From positions 62,001 to 126,000 of the forward strand of contig NZ_JAVFWN010000017.1 of assembly GCF_030929495.1 (NCBI RefSeq): DNA of 64,000 bases. The letters run 5' to 3'. The position numbers and the translations under genes are program-made. The DNA is from Nocardioides sp. LHD-245. Lineage in GTDB: Bacteria; Actinomycetota; Actinomycetes; Propionibacteriales; Nocardioidaceae. Below are positions 1 to 11,464 of the stretch, one piece after another. Positions within the stretch are counted from its first letter, which is position 1. Each line of letters begins with the position of its first letter. Below the pieces are notes generated by a model. That model had not been told where the DNA came from. It saw only the letters and a list, made by a program, of their open reading frames with translations, and ran no database searches.

Positions 1-1149
1 GCCGACGCGGGCACCAAGGTCGCCGACGCGGTCCACGCCGCCCGGGTCGCGTACGACGGCGGGCGCGCCGACCTCGTCGCCCAGATGAACCAGCTCGGGA
101 TCGACCCGGCCGGCCAGGACCGGCTGCTGGCCGTCTACGACCGGGTGGGCGCCAAGGTCCACGCCGGCGACAGCAAGGCCGACGGCGTCCGCAAGCAGCT
201 GAACCAGCTCGCCGCCGGCGCCGGCCAGGTGGCGGCCGGTTCCGACCAGCTCGCCCGGTCGGCGCCGGCCCTGGTCGACGGCATCGCGCAGGCGCGCGAC
301 GGAGCCGACGACCTGACGTCGGGCGCCGCCCGGCTGACCCGCGGCGCGGGGACCCTGAACGACGGCACCGTCGAGCTGCGCTCGGGGCTGCGCGAGCTGA
401 CCAGCGGTGCGGGCACCCTCCGCGACGGCCTCGCCTCCGGTGTCGACCAGGTCCCCGACACCACCGACGAGTCGCGCCAGCGGATCGCCGAGACCATCGC
501 GAACCCGATCGACGTCCGGGCCCGCAGCGATGCGGCGGCGCGCAACTACGGCGCCGGCCTGGCTCCCTTCTTCCTCGCACTCGCGGCCTGGATCGGCGGG
601 TACGTCCTCTTCCTGCTGGTCCGCCCGCTCTCGAGCCGGGCCCTGGCCGCCAACCAGCACCCGCTGCGGGTGGCCCTCGGCGGCTGGCTGCCGCCGGCGC
701 TGATCGGCGCCGCGCAGATGACCCTGGCGTTCTTGGTGGTCGCGATCGCGCTCGACGTCGGCATCGTCGAGAGCCTGCGCACGTGGCTGTTCATGATCCT
801 GATCTCGGCCACCTTCGTCGCGGTCGTCCATCTCATGAACGCACTGCTCGGCACCCCAGGCCAGTTCCTGGCGCTCGTCCTGATGGTCGTCCAGCTGGTG
901 ACCGCCGGGGGCACCTTCCCGTGGCAGACGATCCCCGAGCCCCTGCACTGGCTGCACCAGGTGCTGCCGATGAGCTACGCCGTCGACGGACTGCGTCAGC
1001 TCATGTACGGCGGCGACCCCGCCCGCGCGCTGACCGCCGCACTGGTGCTGGCGGCCTATCTCGTCGGGGCCCTGCTGCTCACCTCCCTCGTCGCGCGGCG
1101 ACAGCGGGTGTGGACGCCGAGCCGGGTGAAGCCGACCGTCGTCCTGTAG
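1..1149 (+). CDS. YhgE/Pip-family membrane protein, C-terminal part
   Basis: The reading frame is open from base 1, so the gene starts outside the window; an internal ATG at 85 is not the true start. The visible part begins with an Ala/Gly/Asp-rich region of repeated 'GA..L..G' units (about residues 45-145), typical of the extracellular coil of YhgE/Pip phage-infection-type proteins. It ends in about five hydrophobic segments resembling an ABC-2 permease domain. The family is membrane-bound and its function is poorly defined. A downstream ABC exporter follows after about 140 bases with its own promoter, so the two need not be linked. Confidence 0.75.
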   Translation, partial: ADAGTKVADAVHAARVAYDGGRADLVAQMNQLGIDPAGQDRLLAVYDRVGAKVHAGDSKADGVRKQLNQLAAGAGQVAAGSDQLARSAPALVDGIAQARDGADDLTSGAARLTRGAGTLNDGTVELRSGLRELTSGAGTLRDGLASGVDQVPDTTDESRQRIAETIANPIDVRARSDAAARNYGAGLAPFFLALAAWIGGYVLFLLVRPLSSRALAANQHPLRVALGGWLPPALIGAAQMTLAFLVVAIALDVGIVESLRTWLFMILISATFVAVVHLMNALLGTPGQFLALVLMVVQLVTAGGTFPWQTIPEPLHWLHQVLPMSYAVDGLRQLMYGGDPARALTAALVLAAYLVGALLLTSLVARRQRVWTPSRVKPTVVL

Positions 1150-1277
1150 TCGGGCCGCCGCCGGTCAGCGCACGACGTCGTCGAGGAAGGCGCAGGAGCG
1201 AAGGGATACGACGCCAGGGCCGCGACCTTTCCGGGGTTCTCCGATCTCCGGCTTGTCCTCATGTCGGCTTGAGGTTC

Positions 1278-1283
1278 TACGGT
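1278..1283 (+). promoter_or_regulatory. -10 hexamer TACGGT, leaderless promoter
   Basis: TACGGT lies 7 bases before the ATG at 1291, and no ribosome binding site fits between them. Transcription probably begins at the start codon. Confidence 0.5.
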
Positions 1284-1290
1284 CACCGGT

Positions 1291-3216
1291 ATGAGCATGG
1301 AGTCGATCGCCTGGAACCAGGTGTACCGGGGGATGCACGGGCCGGACGAGCAGCGGGCGTTCAGCGCCGCGACGGCGAAGCGGATCTTCCGCTTCGCGCG
1401 GCCGCACCGCCGCAAGCTGGTCGGGTTCGTGGTGCTGAGCGTCCTCACGTCCGGTCTCGCGGTCGCGACACCGGTGCTGGCCGGCGATGTCGTCAACGCG
1501 ATCATCGCCGTCGACGGCCGGGGGGTCGTGGTCCGGCTGGCCCTGGCCATCGCCGTCCTGGCGGTGCTCGACGCGGCGCTGGGCCTGGTCGCGCGCTGGC
1601 TGTCGTCCAAGATCGGCGAGGGACTGATCCTCGACCTGCGCACCGCGGTCTTCGACCACGTCCAGCGGATGCCGGTCGCCTTCTTCAGCCGGACGCGGAC
1701 CGGCGCCCTCGTCAGCCGGCTCAACAACGACGTCATCGGGGCGCAACGCGCGTTCAGCCAGACCCTGTCCGGCGTGGTCGGCAACCTGGTGACGCTGGTG
1801 CTGACCCTCGTCGTGATGCTCGGGATCTCCTGGCAGGTCACGCTGCTCGCCCTGGTGCTGCTGCCGGTGTTCGTGGTCCCGGCGCGGCGGATGGGCCGGC
1901 GGCTGGCCGACATCCAGCGCGAGGCCGCCGATCACAATGCGGCGATGGGCAACCAGATGACCGAGCGGTTCTCGGCGCCCGGCGCCACCCTGGTCAAGCT
2001 CTTCGGCCGCCCGGAGCAGGAGTCCGCGGAGTTCGCGGCGCGGGCACGGCGGGTTGCGGAGATCGGCGTACGCACGGCGATGGTGCAGACCACCTTCGTG
2101 ACCGCGCTGACGCTCGTGTCCGCGCTGGCCGTCGCCGTCGTCTACGGGCTCGGTGGCGCGCTCGCCCTGGAGGGGAGCCTCGACGCCGGCGACGTCGTTG
2201 CGCTGTCGTTGCTGCTGACCCGTCTCTACGCGCCACTGACCGCCCTGGCCAGCGCACGGGTCGAGGTGATGAGCGCGCTGGTGAGCTTCGAGCGGGTCTT
2301 CGAGGTCCTGGACCTGGAGCCGCTGATCACGGACCGTCCTGGTGCGGGCCGGGTGCCCGACGGGCCGGTCGCGGTGGAGCTCGACGACGTGCGCTTCGCC
2401 TACCCGTCGGCCGACAAGGTCTCGCTGGCCTCGCTGGAGGCGGTCGCCACGCTCGACACCCGCGGCGGCGAGGAGGTGCTCCACGGCATCTCGCTGCGCG
2501 CCGAGCCCGGTCAGGTCGTGGCCCTCGTCGGGTCCTCCGGCGCGGGGAAGTCGACCATCGCGCAACTGGTGTCGCGGCTGTACGACGTCGACGCGGGCGC
2601 CGTCCGGCTCGCCGGTGTCGACGTACGAGACCTCACCGCCGCGTCGATCCGCAGCGCGGTCGGGATGGTGACCCAGGACGGACACCTCTTCCACGACACC
2701 ATCCGCGGCAACCTGCTGCTGGCCCGTCCCGAGGCCGCGGAGCAGGAGTTGTGGGACGCCCTGACCCGGGCCCGGCTGGCCGACCTGGTCGGCGCGCTGC
2801 CCGACGGGCTGGACACGGTGGTGGGGGAGCGGGGCTACCGGCTCTCGGGCGGGGAGCGGCAACGGCTCACGATCGCCCGGCTGCTGCTCAAGCAGCCGCG
2901 CGTCGTGATCCTCGACGAGGCGACGGCGTCGCTGGACTCGACCTCCGAGGCCGCGGTGCAGGCCGCGTTGGGCGAGGCTCTGGCCGGACGGACCGCGCTG
3001 GTCATCGCGCACCGGCTCTCCACGATCCGCGCGGCCGACCTGATCGCGGTGGTCGAGGAGGGACGGATCGTCGAGCGTGGCACCCACGCGGCGCTGCTGG
3101 CGGCGCGGGGCAGGTACGAGGAGCTGTACCGCACCCAGTTTGCCGAGGACGCCGTGGTCGCGGACGCGCCGGAGGCCGGGTCGCGTGGAGATCTGCCTTC
3201 GGGTCGTGTATCTTGA
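1291..3216 (+). CDS. ABC transporter, fused permease and ATPase (exporter type)
   Basis: A 641-residue half-transporter that would work as a dimer in the cytoplasmic membrane. The first 340 residues form a six-helix type-1 exporter domain. The ATPase domain follows, with Walker A GSSGAGKST (about residue 414), signature LSGGERQR (about 518) and Walker B VVILDEA (about 540), then an H-loop in 'IAHRLST'. The architecture matches multidrug/lipid exporters of the MsbA/LmrA group; the substrate cannot be read from sequence. It appears to be a single gene. Its TGA stop lies inside a palindrome that probably belongs to the aconitase promoter. Confidence 0.9.
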   Translation: MSMESIAWNQVYRGMHGPDEQRAFSAATAKRIFRFARPHRRKLVGFVVLSVLTSGLAVATPVLAGDVVNAIIAVDGRGVVVRLALAIAVLAVLDAALGLVARWLSSKIGEGLILDLRTAVFDHVQRMPVAFFSRTRTGALVSRLNNDVIGAQRAFSQTLSGVVGNLVTLVLTLVVMLGISWQVTLLALVLLPVFVVPARRMGRRLADIQREAADHNAAMGNQMTERFSAPGATLVKLFGRPEQESAEFAARARRVAEIGVRTAMVQTTFVTALTLVSALAVAVVYGLGGALALEGSLDAGDVVALSLLLTRLYAPLTALASARVEVMSALVSFERVFEVLDLEPLITDRPGAGRVPDGPVAVELDDVRFAYPSADKVSLASLEAVATLDTRGGEEVLHGISLRAEPGQVVALVGSSGAGKSTIAQLVSRLYDVDAGAVRLAGVDVRDLTAASIRSAVGMVTQDGHLFHDTIRGNLLLARPEAAEQELWDALTRARLADLVGALPDGLDTVVGERGYRLSGGERQRLTIARLLLKQPRVVILDEATASLDSTSEAAVQAALGEALAGRTALVIAHRLSTIRAADLIAVVEEGRIVERGTHAALLAARGRYEELYRTQFAEDAVVADAPEAGSRGDLPSGRVS

Positions 3217-3224
3217 TGTCAAGA
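3211..3224. promoter_or_regulatory. Palindrome TCTTGA-TG-TCAAGA upstream of aconitase
   Basis: Perfect 6-base arms around a TG centre, overlapping the stop codon of the ABC exporter. It lies immediately before a second perfect palindrome at 3225-3244. The size and symmetry suit a dimeric repressor; the protein is not identifiable here. Confidence 0.45.
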
Positions 3225-3244
3225 GATATCGGGCTTCCGATATC
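3225..3244. promoter_or_regulatory. Palindrome GATATCGG-gctt-CCGATATC upstream of aconitase
   Basis: Perfect 8-base arms with a 4-base centre, abutting the first palindrome with no gap. It could be a second operator or a small hairpin in the leader of the aconitase transcript. Confidence 0.45.
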
Positions 3245-3253
3245 CCTGAGAAC

Positions 3254-3272
3254 TTAGGTCAGCCTCACTATC
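3254..3272. promoter_or_regulatory. Possible DtxR/IdeR-type iron box
   Basis: TTAGGTCAGCCTCACTATC matches 11 of the first 12 positions of the 19-base DtxR/IdeR consensus TTAGGTTAGCCTAACCTAA, but only 2 of the last 7. Iron-dependent control of an iron-sulfur enzyme would make sense. The degenerate second half keeps this tentative. Confidence 0.3.
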
Positions 3273-3352
3273 CGGCCCGCCGTTCGCGGCGGCAGGATGA
3301 CAGGAGACCTACCAACGATCAGTCGATGGCAGTCGATGAGGACGGAGACGCG

Positions 3353-6181
<2,829 letters not shown>

Positions 6182-6259
6182 CGCCGACCGCTCCTGCTCG
6201 ATCCGACGGCCCACTCCCGGACGGGGGTGGGCCGTCGGCGTCCGTCGGGGACCGCTGAC

Positions 6260-6265
6260 TACGGT
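6260..6265 (+). promoter_or_regulatory. -10 hexamer TACGGT, leaderless promoter
   Basis: TACGGT lies 6 bases before the ATG at 6272. Confidence 0.5.
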
Positions 6266-6271
6266 GGGTCC

Positions 6272-6571
6272 ATGCTCGTCGCGTTCAGCATCAGCCCCTC
6301 CAGCTCCGACGACACCGGGGGCGTCTCCGAGGCGGTGGCCGCCGCGGTCCGGGTGGTCCGCGCGTCCGGGCTGCCCCACGAGACGACGTCGATGTTCACG
6401 ACGATCGAGGGGGAGTGGGACGAGGTGATGGCGGTCGTGAAGCAGGCGGTCGACGTCGTCGCCGCGACCTCGCCCCGGGTCGGGCTGGTGCTCAAGGCCG
6501 ACATCCGGCCCGGGTTCACCGGCGAGCTCACCGCCAAGGTCGAGCGGGTCGAGCGGGCGCTCGAGCAGTGA
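6272..6571 (+). CDS. Thiamine-binding-type protein (MTH1187/DUF77 family)
   Basis: A 99-residue cytoplasmic protein starting MLVAFSISPSS, with the 'TSMFTTIEGEWDEVMAVV' stretch typical of the MTH1187/YkoF-like ferredoxin-fold family. Members bind thiamine or related small molecules; the cellular role is not settled. The start at 6272 follows a -10 hexamer by 6 bases; an upstream in-frame start at 6227 would place the promoter inside the gene. The TGA stop overlaps the GTG of the next gene, so the two are probably co-transcribed. Confidence 0.75.
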   Translation: MLVAFSISPSSSDDTGGVSEAVAAAVRVVRASGLPHETTSMFTTIEGEWDEVMAVVKQAVDVVAATSPRVGLVLKADIRPGFTGELTAKVERVERALEQ

Positions 6572-7323
6572 GCCAGCCGCCGTATCCGCCGTATCCGCCG
6601 CCTCCGCCCTACGGGCCGCCGCAGGGCGCGCCTCCGCCGCCGTACCGGCCGCCGCCCGCCTTCCCTCCGCCCGGGTTCGCGCCACCCCCGCCCCGGCGGT
6701 CGCGCTCGCCGCTGCCGATCGTGCTCGCGATCCTCGCCGCGGTCGTGGTGATCGGCGCCGCGGTCCTGGTGCCGGTCCTGCTGTCCGACGATGACGAGGA
6801 CGCCGGCGCCGACGATTCCGGCCGCTCGGCGTCCAGCGGTGCGACGGCCGACACGAGCAACCTCGACGCCGTCGAGGAGTACGACGGTCTGACCATGCAG
6901 CACCTCCCGGTCGGGGCGGAGCACGACTACCCGCAGTCCCCGCCGGTGGGCGGCGACCACGCGCAGTACTGGCTCGAGTGCGGTGTCTACGACGAGCCGG
7001 TGCCGGAGGTCAACGTCGTGCACGACCTCGAGCACGGCACGGTCTGGTTGACCTACCGCGATGACGAGGTCGACGCCGCGGGCGTCCAGCGGCTCGCCGA
7101 CCAGCTGCCGGTCAACGGGATCCTGTCGCCCTACCCCGATCAGGAGGCGCCGGTCGTGATCACGGTCTGGGGCCGCCAGCTGGCGCTGACCGGTCCGGAC
7201 GACCCGCGGATCGCCCTGTTCGTCGCCGCGTACGGCGCCGGCGACACCGCGCCCGAGCCGTTCGCGTCCTGTCACGGCGGCGTGGCCCCGGGCGACCTGC
7301 CGTCGACGGGCACCAACGCCTGA
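6568..7323 (+). CDS. DUF3105 protein with proline-rich N-terminus and one membrane helix
   Basis: The GTG at 6568 overlaps the preceding stop in a GTGA. The 251-residue product begins with about 40 residues of Pro/Tyr-rich 'YPPYPPPPPYGPP' sequence on the cytoplasmic side. A single hydrophobic helix (about 50-72) and an acidic linker follow. The outer domain contains 'GGDHAQYW' and 'VHDLEHGTVWL', the conserved histidine motifs of DUF3105. The function of the family is unknown; the His-rich motifs suggest metal binding (inference). Confidence 0.75.
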   Translation: MSQPPYPPYPPPPPYGPPQGAPPPPYRPPPAFPPPGFAPPPPRRSRSPLPIVLAILAAVVVIGAAVLVPVLLSDDDEDAGADDSGRSASSGATADTSNLDAVEEYDGLTMQHLPVGAEHDYPQSPPVGGDHAQYWLECGVYDEPVPEVNVVHDLEHGTVWLTYRDDEVDAAGVQRLADQLPVNGILSPYPDQEAPVVITVWGRQLALTGPDDPRIALFVAAYGAGDTAPEPFASCHGGVAPGDLPSTGTNA

Positions 7324-7343
7324 TCCCGAGTGCCGGCGAGGAC

Positions 7344-7349
7344 TAGGGT
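7344..7349 (+). promoter_or_regulatory. -10 hexamer TAGGGT, leaderless promoter
   Basis: TAGGGT lies 6 bases before the GTG at 7356. Confidence 0.5.
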
Positions 7350-7355
7350 CGGATC

Positions 7356-8294
7356 GTGACCTCTCTCACCGTCATCCCCGTTCCCGGCCACGGCGCGGAG
7401 GACGTCGTCGTGGCGACCTCCGGGCCCGACGAGGGCTGCGTCTACACCGGCACCGACGACGGCGCGATCTTCCGGGTCGGTCCCGACGGGCAGCGCGTCG
7501 AGCGGGTCGCCCACACCGGTGGTCGCCCACTCGGGATCGAGTTCGCGGCCGACGGCCGGCTGCTGGTCTGCGACGCCCGGCGCGGGCTGCTGTGGGTCGA
7601 TCCGGCGACGGGCGGTGTCGAGGTGATCACGGCCGAGGTCGACGGCCGGCCGATGGTCTTCTGCAACAACGCGGCGATCGCCGAGGACGGCACGATCTGG
7701 TGGTCGGACTCCTCGACCCGGTTCGAGATCGACCGCTGGAAGGACGACTTCGTCCGCAACACCCGCACCGGGCGGCTGCTGCGCCGCGACCCCGACGGCA
7801 CCGTCGCCGTGGTGCTCGACGGCCTGGCGTTCGCCAACGGCGTCGCCCTGTCGGCCGGCGGCGACTTCGTGTGCGTGGCCGAGACCGGAGCGCGCACTGT
7901 CGTGCGGCACTGGATCAGCGGACCGAGCAAGGGCATGCGCGACCGGCTGTGCAGCGACCTGCCGGGCTACCCCGACAACATCGCGCGCGGGTCCGACGGG
8001 CTGGTCTGGATCACCATCGCCAGCCCTACCGACCCGCTCGTCGAGCGCCTGCAGCGCGGCCCGATGGCGCTGCGCAAGCTGGCCACCAAGCTGCCCGACG
8101 CGCTGCAGCCGCAGCCCCGGCAGACCGTGCGTGTCGTCGCCTACGACGAGCGCGGCGCACTGGTCCACGACCTCGACGTCAGTCCGGGCGAGCACGGTGC
8201 GGCGTACCACATGGTGACCGGGGTGCGGGAGCACGAAGGCCGGGTCTGGCTGGGCAGCCTGCACGAGTCGGCAATCGCCGTCTACGACCGCTGA
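7356..8294 (+). CDS. SMP-30/strictosidine-synthase-like beta-propeller protein
   Basis: A 312-residue protein with repeated 'DGxL', 'DG.V' and 'GxLLRRDPDGT' blades of a six-bladed propeller. The segment 'WWSDSSTRFEIDRW...GRLLRRDP' resembles the strictosidine-synthase-like part of the family. Characterised members are metal-dependent lactonases or esterases; the substrate here is unknown. No signal peptide is visible, so it is probably cytoplasmic. The GTG start is placed by the leaderless -10 just upstream. Confidence 0.75.
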   Translation: MTSLTVIPVPGHGAEDVVVATSGPDEGCVYTGTDDGAIFRVGPDGQRVERVAHTGGRPLGIEFAADGRLLVCDARRGLLWVDPATGGVEVITAEVDGRPMVFCNNAAIAEDGTIWWSDSSTRFEIDRWKDDFVRNTRTGRLLRRDPDGTVAVVLDGLAFANGVALSAGGDFVCVAETGARTVVRHWISGPSKGMRDRLCSDLPGYPDNIARGSDGLVWITIASPTDPLVERLQRGPMALRKLATKLPDALQPQPRQTVRVVAYDERGALVHDLDVSPGEHGAAYHMVTGVREHEGRVWLGSLHESAIAVYDR

Positions 8295-8299
8295 CGCCG

Positions 8300-8305
8300 T
8301 AGACT
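8300..8305 (+). promoter_or_regulatory. -10 hexamer TAGACT, leaderless promoter of dxs
   Basis: TAGACT lies 7 bases before the dxs ATG at 8313, within the 18-base gap after the preceding gene. Confidence 0.5.
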
Positions 8306-8312
8306 CGCCCTC

Positions 8313-10223
8313 ATGTCTGTGCTCGAGACCATCACCGGACCGCGTGACCTGCGGGCCCTGTCCGAGGACGAGCTCACCCAGCTGGCGGCCGAGATCCGGG
8401 ACCTCCTGATCCGCACCGTCGCGACCAACACCGGTCATCTCGGGCCCAACCTCGGCGTGGTCGAGCTGACCCTCGGGATCCACCGCGTGTTCGACTCGCC
8501 GCGGGACAAGATCGTCTTCGACACCGGGCACCAGTCCTACGTCCACAAGCTCGTCACCGGTCGCGCCGCCGACTTCGGCACCCTGCGGCGCGAGGGCGGG
8601 CTCAGCGGCTACCCCAGCCAGGCGGAGTCCGAGCACGATCTGGTCGAGAACTCCCACGCCTCGACCGCGCTCAGCTACGCCGACGGCATCGCCAAGGCGT
8701 TCCGGATCCGCGGCGAGGACCGGCACACCGTGGCCGTCATCGGCGACGGTGCGCTCACCGGCGGTATGGCCTGGGAGGCGCTCAACAACATCGCGATCCA
8801 GCACGACTCGCGGCTCGTGATCGTCGTCAACGACAACGGCCGCTCCTACACGCCCACCATCGGCGGGCTCGCGACCGCGCTGACCAGCCTGCGCACCAAC
8901 CCGCGCTACGAGACCGTGCTCGACATCGTCAAGCGCCGGCTCAACGCGGTGCCGGGTGTCGGCGCGGCGGCCTACGACGCGCTGCACGCGATGAAGAAGG
9001 GCCTCAAGGACGCGCTCGCGCCGCAGGGCCTCTTCGAGGACCTCGGGCTCAAGTACGTCGGCCCGGTGGACGGTCACGACCGCGCCGCCGTGGAGCAGGC
9101 GCTCGGGCAGGCCAAGCGCTTCGGCGGGCCGGTGATCGTGCACGCCATCACCCGCAAGGGCTTCGGCTACGACCCGGCCGAGCGGCACGAGGCCGACCAG
9201 TTCCACGCTCCCGGCCCCTTCGACGTGCAGACCGGCGCCGAGAAGCCCAAGGGCCCGATCTGGACCGACCACTTCGCCGACCACGTGGTGCGGATCGGTG
9301 AGCGCCGCCCCGACGTCGTGGCGATCACCGCCGCGATGATGCACCCGGTCGGCCTCGACAAGTTCCAGGACCGGTTCCCCGAGCGGACCTTCGACGTCGG
9401 CATCGCCGAGCAGCACGCCGCGACCTCCGCGGCCGGTCTCGCGATGGGCGGCCTGCACCCGGTGTTCGCCGTCTACGCCACCTTCCTCAACCGGGCCTTC
9501 GACCAGGTCCTGATGGACGTCGCCCTGCACCGCTGCGGCGTGACCTTCGTGCTCGACCGCTCCGGGGTGACCGGCGACGACGGCGCCAGCCACAACGGCA
9601 TGTGGGACATGTCGCTGCTGCAGGTCGTCCCCGGCCTGCGGCTGGCTGCGCCACGCGACGTGACCCGGATGCGCGAGCTCCTCGACGAGGCCGTGGAGGT
9701 CGCCGACGCGCCCACCGTCGTCCGGTTCCCGAAGGGACCGCCGCCCGAGGACGTCCCGGCCGTCGACCGGGCCGGCGGCTGCGACGTCCTGGTCCGTGAG
9801 GGCGCCCGCGACGTGCTCGTGGTGTCGGTGGGCTCGATGGCCCCGGTCGCCGTCGACGTCGCCCAGCGCCTGGTCGCCCAGGGCATCGGCGTCACCGTCG
9901 TCGACCCGCGCTGGGTCAAGCCGGTCGACCCGGCCCTCGTCGATCTCGCTCGCACCCACCGCCGGGTGGTCACCATCGAGGACAACGGGGTGGTGGGCGG
10001 TGTCGGAGCGGTGCTGCTGCAGACCCTGGCAGCCGCCGACGTGCGCACGCCGGTGCGGATCCACGGCATCCCGCAGGAGTTCCTCGACCACGCGAAGCGG
10101 GCCGCGATCCTCGACCGGATCGGGCTCACGCCCGCGGTGATCGCCTTGGAGATCGTCCACGACATCGCCGCGGAGACCGTCCCGGAAGGACGGGCGCTCC
10201 TCGATGTCGACGGCCCGCGCTAG
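8313..10223 (+). CDS. dxs: 1-deoxy-D-xylulose-5-phosphate synthase
   Basis: Condenses pyruvate and glyceraldehyde-3-phosphate in the first step of the MEP isoprenoid pathway, using thiamine diphosphate. The 636 residues are the normal family length. The TPP motif GDGALTGG...NN starts at about residue 144, and the catalytic glutamate lies in 'GIAEQHAATSAAG' at about 366. The transketolase C-domain (from about 490) ends with 'GIPQEFLDHAKR'. The 3' end overlaps the next lipoprotein gene by 20 bases. Confidence 0.95.
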   Translation: MSVLETITGPRDLRALSEDELTQLAAEIRDLLIRTVATNTGHLGPNLGVVELTLGIHRVFDSPRDKIVFDTGHQSYVHKLVTGRAADFGTLRREGGLSGYPSQAESEHDLVENSHASTALSYADGIAKAFRIRGEDRHTVAVIGDGALTGGMAWEALNNIAIQHDSRLVIVVNDNGRSYTPTIGGLATALTSLRTNPRYETVLDIVKRRLNAVPGVGAAAYDALHAMKKGLKDALAPQGLFEDLGLKYVGPVDGHDRAAVEQALGQAKRFGGPVIVHAITRKGFGYDPAERHEADQFHAPGPFDVQTGAEKPKGPIWTDHFADHVVRIGERRPDVVAITAAMMHPVGLDKFQDRFPERTFDVGIAEQHAATSAAGLAMGGLHPVFAVYATFLNRAFDQVLMDVALHRCGVTFVLDRSGVTGDDGASHNGMWDMSLLQVVPGLRLAAPRDVTRMRELLDEAVEVADAPTVVRFPKGPPPEDVPAVDRAGGCDVLVREGARDVLVVSVGSMAPVAVDVAQRLVAQGIGVTVVDPRWVKPVDPALVDLARTHRRVVTIEDNGVVGGVGAVLLQTLAAADVRTPVRIHGIPQEFLDHAKRAAILDRIGLTPAVIALEIVHDIAAETVPEGRALLDVDGPR

Positions 10224-11457
10224 GACGCTCGTCCCCGCGCTGGCGCTGCTCCTGCTGCCGCTCACCGCCTGCTCCGACGACCCGCCGCCGCCGACGTCTT
10301 CGGACACCGGGTACGACGCCGTCAGCGTCCTGATGCAGCGCGCGCTCGACAAGCGGGCGCGCGGCCTGCGCACCCGCGACGTCGCCCGCTTCCGGCGCAG
10401 CCTGGATGCCGCCGACCACGGGCTGGTCGCCGAGCAGCAGACGTACTTCGACAACCTCGCCCAGCTGCCGGTCGGCGAGCTGCGCTACGAGGTCGCCGCG
10501 GACACGATCACCCCGGTCGAGGGGAGCGAGGACTACTGGGTCGAGGTGGTGCTCGTGCTCGGCCTCGACGGGTACGACGCCGCGCCGGCCCGCACCCGCG
10601 ACCGGTTCCTGTTCACGCCCTCGCCCGGCGGCGGGCGTCTGGTGATCACCTCGACCACCGACCATGCCTGGGAGACCGCCCACCCCGGCAATGCCCAGCC
10701 CTGGGACCTCGGGCCGGTCCGCGTCGAGCAGTCCGTCGGCGTCCTGGGCATCTTCGACGACACCACCGTGCGGCACGCCGGCGCGGTGCTCGACGCCGCC
10801 GGGAACGGCCGCTACGACGTCCGGAGCGTCCTCGGCAGCACCGGCGACGGCGTCACCACCGGCGTGGTGGTCTACGCGTTGCGCGACCCCGCCTTCCTGC
10901 GCGGACTCGCGGACCAGACCGTGGGCGACCCCGACCGCGCGGACGGGCTGACCATCGCCGTGCCCGTCGACGGAACCGACGCCCGCAAGGGCGTCGCGTC
11001 CTATCGGATCTTCCTCAACCCGCGGGTCCTCGACCAGCAGGCCGGCGTGCTGGGCCGGCTGGTGCGTCACGAGCTCACCCACGCGACGCTCGGCGCCCGG
11101 GGACACGGCGCGCCGCTCTGGCTGAGCGAGGGCATCGCGGAGTACGTCTCGGTGCGGCCGATGGCGCCCACCCGACGCCGGCTCCCGGCGCGGGCGCTCG
11201 ACATCGCCGCGACGGCGACCGCGCTGCCCGGCGCGGCCGAGTTCGGGGGCGGGGACGCCGAGGGCTGGTACGCCGTGTCGTGGTGGGTGTGCGAGTACAT
11301 CGCCGGCACCTACGGCGCCCCGGTGCTCCTCCTGCTGCTCGACCGGCTCGCCGACGGCGCCGATCAGGCCCAGGTCGTCCCGGACGTTCTCGGCGTGACT
11401 CCTGCCCAGCTGGCCCAACGAGGTGTAGGACTGATGGAACGCACCTACTCGGGTTAG
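10204..11457 (+). CDS. Lipoprotein with HELTH zinc-peptidase-like motif
   Basis: The 417-residue product starts with a signal peptide and lipobox 'LPLTAC' (Cys 23), so it should be anchored on the outer face of the membrane. The C-terminal third has 'RHELTHATLG' (HELTH about 289-293) followed by 'LSEGIAEYVS', the arrangement of gluzincin-like peptidases of the MA clan; His289, His293 and a downstream Glu would bind zinc. The N-terminal half shows no recognised domain. The start lies inside the end of dxs (20-base overlap), which suggests translational coupling. Its substrate is unknown. Confidence 0.7.
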   Translation: MSTARARTLVPALALLLLPLTACSDDPPPPTSSDTGYDAVSVLMQRALDKRARGLRTRDVARFRRSLDAADHGLVAEQQTYFDNLAQLPVGELRYEVAADTITPVEGSEDYWVEVVLVLGLDGYDAAPARTRDRFLFTPSPGGGRLVITSTTDHAWETAHPGNAQPWDLGPVRVEQSVGVLGIFDDTTVRHAGAVLDAAGNGRYDVRSVLGSTGDGVTTGVVVYALRDPAFLRGLADQTVGDPDRADGLTIAVPVDGTDARKGVASYRIFLNPRVLDQQAGVLGRLVRHELTHATLGARGHGAPLWLSEGIAEYVSVRPMAPTRRRLPARALDIAATATALPGAAEFGGGDAEGWYAVSWWVCEYIAGTYGAPVLLLLLDRLADGADQAQVVPDVLGVTPAQLAQRGVGLMERTYSG

Positions 11458-11464
11458 GAGTGCC

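Noticed and set aside
3077..3352. N-terminal extension of aconitase to 3077
   Set aside because: It would overlap the ABC exporter and run through the promoter palindromes; the GGAG-preceded ATG at 3353 fits the family.
7272..10454. Minus-strand open frame of 1060 codons opposite the propeller and dxs genes
   Set aside because: Antisense to clear genes, no recognisable domain, composition of a shadow frame.
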